From: Pleurodeles waltl
Lineage: Eukaryota; Chordata; Amphibia; Caudata; Salamandridae
Direction: 5' to 3'
Length of the DNA: 64,000 bases
Assembly (NCBI RefSeq): GCF_031143425.1
Contig: NC_090447.1
Span: forward strand, 137,039,106-137,103,105
Below the pieces are notes generated by a model. It had not been told where the DNA came from, did not search any database, and worked only from the letters and a program-made list of their open reading frames with translations. Below are positions 59,036 through 64,000 of this stretch, piece by piece (the stretch's first letter is position 1; each line of letters begins with the position of its first letter). The position numbers and the translations under genes are program-made.

Positions 59036-62000
59036 TGATTCTTTGGCTGGCAGTCAGTTTACTCCATGTCCAAGCAAGGAACTTCAACTCTAGTCAGGGT
59101 AAAGAAGAATCACACTCAGTTAACCCCTGCTCACCCCCTTGGTAGCTTGGCACAAGCAGGCAGGCTTAACTCAGAGACATTGGCCCTCATTACAACCCTG
59201 GCGGTCGGTGGAGAAATGGCGGTAATACCGGCAACAGGCAGACAGACAAAAAAATGGCATTACAAGCATGGTGGTGACCGCCATGCTAACCCGCCACTTC
59301 TCCACTCCGACCGCAAGGGTGATAGACTTCGGTCTCCAGACCAGTGGCTGTCAAAACACCGCCAGTGGTATCACGACCCCACGTATCGCCATGGATTTTG
59401 TGGGGTTCTGTACCGCCACGAAATCCATGGCTGTAGGCACTATCAATGCCAGGGAATTCCTTCCCTGGCACTGATAGGGGTCTCCCCCACCTCCCTCCCC
59501 CTCCCCAGAGTCCTCCGTAAACACCCCTGACCCACCTACCACCCCCAAAAGGTGGCAGGACCCCCTTCCTACCCCCCCAGCATCTAAACACCCCCCCACC
59601 CCACACGCACACAGACACTACCATTACACATACCCGCACACATACCAACAAACATACCAACAGACACACACACAGTCATACAAGCACACATAAAAACAGA
59701 CACGCACACATTTTCAAACACACAACACCCCCCGCATGCATACTCACACTCACACCCTCATGCACGCACACAACACACAACACCCCCCCACCCCCCTCCC
59801 CTAACGGATGATCACCTTACCTGGTCCGGTGATCCTCCGGGAGGGAACGGGATCCATGGGGGCTGCTCCGCCGCCAGCACCCCATCACCAGAACACCGCC
59901 ACACCGAATCATGGGACGTGCTTCGGCGAGCGGTGTTCTGATGACGTGGCGGTGGAGGTGGAGCAGCCTCCACTTCCCCGCCGACCACCAGTATGGCTGC
60001 TGGCGGCTCTCCGTCCCAAAAAAGATGGAGGGCTGCCAGCAGTCATAATACGCTGTGCGGAAAACCGCCTGCACTGGCGGTCTTCAGCACAGCAGTACCT
60101 CGGCGGTCTTCCAAAAAGACCGCTGCGGTTAAAATGAGGGCCATTGTGTTAAGTATTGGTACAAACACACACAGTAATACAAGGGGACCACTACAAAAGG
60201 ACACAAGACAGGTTTAGAAAAACAGTAAATATTTTATCTAAATTAACAAGACCAAATACAATAAAAATCCACAATATACAGTTAAAAATACGAATTTAGC
60301 ACTTAAATGCAAGAAAACAGTGCCTTGAGGCACAAATACTGCAAGTTGGTATAATGCGGTGCCGTGACGGAGTCATTCTTTACAATGCGATGCCAATGGT
60401 GCCGTTTACGGAGTCGTTCGATCCCCAGGTACAGTACATTAAGAAACAAGCAGAAACAGGCCAGTGCACAGAGTCAGGAGAACGGCTTTGCTGGGTCCGA
60501 TGCAGTGTTGGTTCTGGTGCCACGTGGCAGAAGGGCAGCGGTGTCACGCATGGCGTTGGGTCCTCACTACAGGGCGGTGGAGGTGAAGTGCCATCAGATG
60601 CAAAGTCGGTCCCATGGTTCCGGCTGATGCAAAGTCCGGCGGAGTCACGATGCTGTGTGGCAACCTCACGGGATCACAATGACATCACAGGGCCACAGGT
60701 GCTGTGATGTCCTCGGATCGTCACAGACGTTGGACTTACGACACTACGGGGCCCACGGCCTTAGGGCAGACAGCATTGCGGTTCCAGGGTAGCAGTGTCA
60801 GCTCACAGGGTCGTCCTATTTGTCGCACTCAGGGAGGTCCTTGTCCATGGGGCAGGCAGCATCGTGGTTCTTGGCAGCAGCATCCTTTGCAAAGTCACAC
60901 GGCATCATCTGGCATCATTAGACTGGTTTTGCACCAGGCATTCACTTCAGGGGTCCAGGAACTGGAATGGCACCATCTGGAAAGCTAGAGTCCACAGCAA
61001 GTAGACTCAGGCCTGGTTGGTGAAGACTTTGCTGTCCCTGAGGCTTCAAAACAGGAGGCAAGCTCTACTCCAAGCCCTTGGAGTGACTTCTCAAGCAGGA
61101 ATGCAACAAAGTCCAGTCTGTCCCCTTGCAGAGACAGAAGCAGCAACTGCAGGATAGCCCAACATAGCACAGTCACAGGCCAGGACAGCACTTCTCCTCA
61201 GCTCTTCAGCTCTCCACCAGGCAGAGGTTCCTCTTGAATCTTTGAAGTAATCTAAAGTGTGGGGTTTTGGGTCCAATACTTATACCTCTTTCTGCCTTTG
61301 AAGTTGGTAAACTTCAAAGTATAGCCTCAAGTGTCTGTAAGATTATTTCTTGTCCAGGCCAGGCCCCAGCCACACACCAGGAGGTTGGAGACTACATTGT
61401 GTGAGGGCAGGCACAAAGCATTCAGGTGTGAGTGACCATTCCTCCACTCCCCCAAGCACAGAAGGCTCACCAAGATATGTGGGCTACACCCCAGCTCCCT
61501 TTGTGCCACTGTCTAGAGAGAGGTGCAAACAGCCCAAATGCCAAACTGACCCAGACAGGTAATCCACAAACAGGCACAGTCACAGATTGGTTTAAGCAAG
61601 AAAATGCCTACTTTCTAAAAGTGCCATTTCCAAACACAGAATCTGAAAACCAACTTCACTAAAAGATGTATTTTTAAATTGTGAGCTCAGAGACCCTAAA
61701 CTCCATAGTTCCATCTGCTCTCAAAGGGAATCTACCCTTTAATAACATTTAATGCCAGCCCTCATGTAAGCCTATGGGAGAGATAGGCTATGCAACAGTG
61801 AAAACCAAATTTGGCAGTATTTCACTGTCAGGACATGTACAACACATATATCTATGTCCCACCTTTAATATACACTGCACCTTGCCCATTGGGCTACCTA
61901 GAGCCTACCTTGGGGGTACCTTACATGTATAAAAAGGGACAGTTTAGGCCTGGCAAGTGGGTACACTTGCCAAGTCGAATTGGCAGTGCAAGACTGCACA

Positions 62001-62490
62001 CACAAACACTTCAGTGGCAGGTCTGAGCCATGTTTACAGTGCTACTCATGTGGGTGGCACAATCAGTGCTGCAGGCCCCCTAGTAACATTTGATTTACTG
62101 GCCATTGGTGCCTCTAGTGCACTGTAGTAGGGACTTACTAGTAAATCAGATATGCCAATAATGGAAAGCCAATTACACATACATGTTACATAGGATCACT
62201 TACAGTTTAGCACTGGATAGCAGTGTTAAAGTGCCCAGAGTAACAAAAACAGCAAAAAACAGAGTCCAGCACACATCAACAACTTTGGAAATAGAGGCAA
62301 AAGGTAAGGGAGACCATGCCAAGGATGCCAAGTCTAACGAAAAGCAATTGACATCTGCAATCTGTCATTAGTATATCTAAAAATATGTCTACATCTACAT
62401 TGAGAAAATTTGGGATGTTGGTGGAGGGGGTTGAAACCCTACTCAAGCAACAACCACAACTGTTGTCAGGGAGAGCCACCAAAGTAACTA
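59036..62490 (-). mobile_element. Dispersed repeat X, copy B (reverse), with nested element
   Basis: On the minus strand it starts near 62370 (gacagattgcagatgtc) and ends near 59036 (atcaatttctaacactttt). Landmarks shared with copy A are a gattgcag start, a 'taagtccct' block, an 'aattcgact' block, 'ccaagctaccaagg' near the end and the final aacactttt. A 961-bp Harbinger-type element sits at 59182-60142. Between 60590 and 60990 are imperfect internal repeats. No protein is encoded. Confidence 0.6.
59182..60142. mobile_element. Non-autonomous Harbinger element, 961 bp, TSD ATT
   Basis: The left end GGCCCTCATTACAACCCTGG, then CGGTCGGTGGA, is nearly identical to the ends of Harbinger copies 1 and 3 (GGCCCTCATTACAACCCTGG). 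The right end reads gttaaaatgagggcc. ATT flanks both sides (59179-59181, 60143-60145). The middle has CACA-rich simple sequence and GC-rich blocks, no frame. It is probably moved by the proteins of a full Harbinger such as copy 2. Confidence 0.92.
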
Positions 62491-62817
62491 AATTAACCTG
62501 TACTTAACACTCTGGAAGCTTGGCACCACACAATCAGGCTTAACTTAGGGCAATGTGTAAAGTATTTATGTAGCACTTAAATAGCAAAAAAGTGAAAAAA
62601 CAACACAAGAAAAATCTCACACTAAATTAGAAACATACCGTTAATTTCAATTAATTATTTGCCACAAATCCAAACAGTAGAGCTGGACTTATGAATTTTA
62701 AAAGTTTTTTGTAAAACCTAGAGCCTAAAAGACCAAAGCGACATACAAGGAGTTGCACAAGACTGGGGCAAAGCAGAAAGTCATGGCTGACCATGAAGTA
62801 GTGCAATTAGGATACAT
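62491..62817 (-). repeat. Fragment of a third dispersed repeat X copy
   Basis: gcttggcaccacacaatcag then gcttaacttagggcaatgtg matches gcttggcacaagcaggcagg / cttaactcagagacattgtg of copy B (around 59152-60150 with the nested element removed). It is cut at 62818 by Harbinger copy 3. Confidence 0.6.
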
Positions 62818-63148
62818 ATAGGCCCTCATTACAACCCTGGCGGTCGATGATAAAGCGGCGGCAATACCGCCAACAGGCCAGCAGTAACAAAAATTGAATT
62901 ATGACCATGGCAGAAACGGCTCAGACAGACAGCCACTTTAACACACCGACCGCCATGTTGGTAGCGACAAGCACCGTGGCGGTAACCGCCAACAGCCAGG
63001 CAGGAGACAATGTCCCGCCCACACTATTACAACAGGCCTATTCGCCACCTTTTCCGGGGCAGTACCAACAACATCAAAAGCACAGTGGAAACAGCACACA
63101 GGAGGCAAAGGACTCACCCCTGGAGACACAAGGAAGAACCACGCCACC

Positions 63149-63227
63149 ATGGAGCCCGAGTTGCAGGTGTTCCCCATGCTCGTCCACCTTCTCACTATGA
63201 ACACCAACGCCGGCGACGACGACCACG
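63149..63227 (+). CDS. Proposed nuclease exon 1 of Harbinger copy 3
   Basis: The start is GCCACCATGG, a strong Kozak context. The frame reads MEPELQVFPMLVHLLTMNTN and stays open until the gtgagt donor at 63228. The first seven residues equal those at the proposed exon of copy 2 (MEPELQV). The length of 79 nt gives a different phase from copy 2 (83 nt); whether it joins the nuclease frame of this copy cannot be seen here. Confidence 0.5.
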
Positions 63228-63669
63228 GTGAGTACTGCTGTCTAGCACACAAGGGAGGGGGGAGGAAAAAGAGAGTGACACACACACGCAACACACACCC
63301 TTTACCCCCATGCACACAAGCAGATGCAGTAACAGTACATACTCATCCCGTTCCCCTCAGGAATAATGCAAGGACAAAAGGAATTGATTAAAGTGAGTGT
63401 AATAAGATAAAATTGTAGAAAATCGTGCTTCAAAACAAAACAGTATATACACATATACAAATGGAGGGACACAGCCCAGTCCACAATGTCCATGGGCCAC
63501 AGGGCTACATCACATAGGCCAAGGCCCCACCTGACTTCTGCAACAACATGGAGAGAACACCGCAAATGCATCAGGTCGAAAATACACAGGCACCTCAGGG
63601 GGACGGGGAGGCGGTGGAACCTCAGCCAGAAGATGGTACAACACCACTCGTCCTGAAGGGGACAACATG

Positions 63670-64000
63670 CCCATCACTATGTCCTGGAGAGTGCAAGGCC
63701 ACAGTCTCTCAAGTGGGGGGTCTGTCCACTACTTGGTCCTGGGGAGTGCAAAGCCACAGTCTCTCAAGTGTGTGGTCTGCCCACTGCTTGGTCCTGGGGA
63801 GTTCAAAGCCACAGTCTCTCTAGTGGGTGGTCTTCCCACTGCTTGGTCCTTGGGAATGCAAAGCCACAGTCTTTCAAGTGGGTGGTCTGCCCACTGGCAC
63901 TGGAGCGGGCCTTGTGCCCAGTGTGCTTCATCCTGGCAAGGAGGGGGTGAGTGAATGGCTTCTTCCACTGGTTTTGGAGGGGGCCTTCTGCCCAGTGTGC
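63670..64000 (-). repeat. Subterminal 55-bp tandem array (copy 3)
   Basis: Units start near 63681, 63736, 63791 and 63846 (gtcctggggagtgcaaagcc acagtctctcaagtg), a 55-bp period. Reverse-complemented, they carry CTGTGGCTTTGCACTCCCCA, the core of the arrays in copies 1 and 2. Confidence 0.9.

Larger units (their letters stand above)
62821..64000 (-). mobile_element. Harbinger copy 3 (reverse), runs off the window
   Basis: Starts GGCCCTCATTACAACCCTGG and is preceded by ATA (62818-62820), the same base triplet as at copies 1 and 2. Read on the minus strand, the order from the inside is array, then nuclease exon 1 region, then terminal repeat, so this is the same end as 8213 and 27558. The remaining genes lie beyond 64000. 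Confidence 0.92.

Overview
This window is eukaryotic intergenic DNA made almost entirely of nested transposable elements and tandem repeats. I see no convincing host gene, tRNA or rRNA. Intact Harbinger, L2-like LINE and Helitron coding sequence sits among many GC-rich miniature elements with terminal inverted repeats. I infer a large, repeat-inflated vertebrate genome, most likely a salamander and perhaps a newt such as Pleurodeles, whose genome is known to be rich in Harbinger elements. The species is an inference; the sequence itself only shows the repeat content.

Layout. 1-8213: a short inverted repeat, an unclassified insert and a decayed Harbinger (copy 1) with three dead genes. 8214-11070: unclassified sequence with one small element. 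11071-16828: a young L2-like LINE (LINE 1) with a ~560-bp monomer array in its 5' region and one long EN-RT frame broken by a single-base shift; it sits inside a CACTCTCACACCCA-type minisatellite. 17366-32260: a degenerate ~450-640 bp tandem satellite, split by a complete 9,062-bp Harbinger (copy 2, 18497-27558, TSD ATA) and by a decayed LINE 2. 32260-41900: a decayed Helitron (Rep with HUH motif, PIF1-like helicase, then a USP-type deubiquitinase-like segment), itself interrupted by an LTR-like element and by a dispersed repeat that carries its own miniature Harbinger-like element. 42150-48350: a ~32-bp minisatellite split by LINE 3 on the minus strand. 48350-59035: mostly unclassified, with a BED-finger remnant, several miniature elements and a CCHC-tail fragment. 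59036-62818: a second, reversed copy of the dispersed repeat with a 961-bp Harbinger-type element inside it. 62821-64000: the end of Harbinger copy 3 in reverse orientation.

The most informative unit is Harbinger copy 2. It appears to carry three intact genes: two paralogous Myb/SANT-like DNA-binding proteins on the plus strand (392 and 668 aa after splicing) and a DDE nuclease on the minus strand. The nuclease seems to have a tiny first exon just inside the far terminal repeat, about 5 kb from its main exon, so the whole second Myb gene would lie in its intron on the opposite strand. By analogy with HARBI1/NAIF1, the Myb-type proteins would bring the nuclease to the nucleus and the element ends; having two of them in one element is the point of interest.
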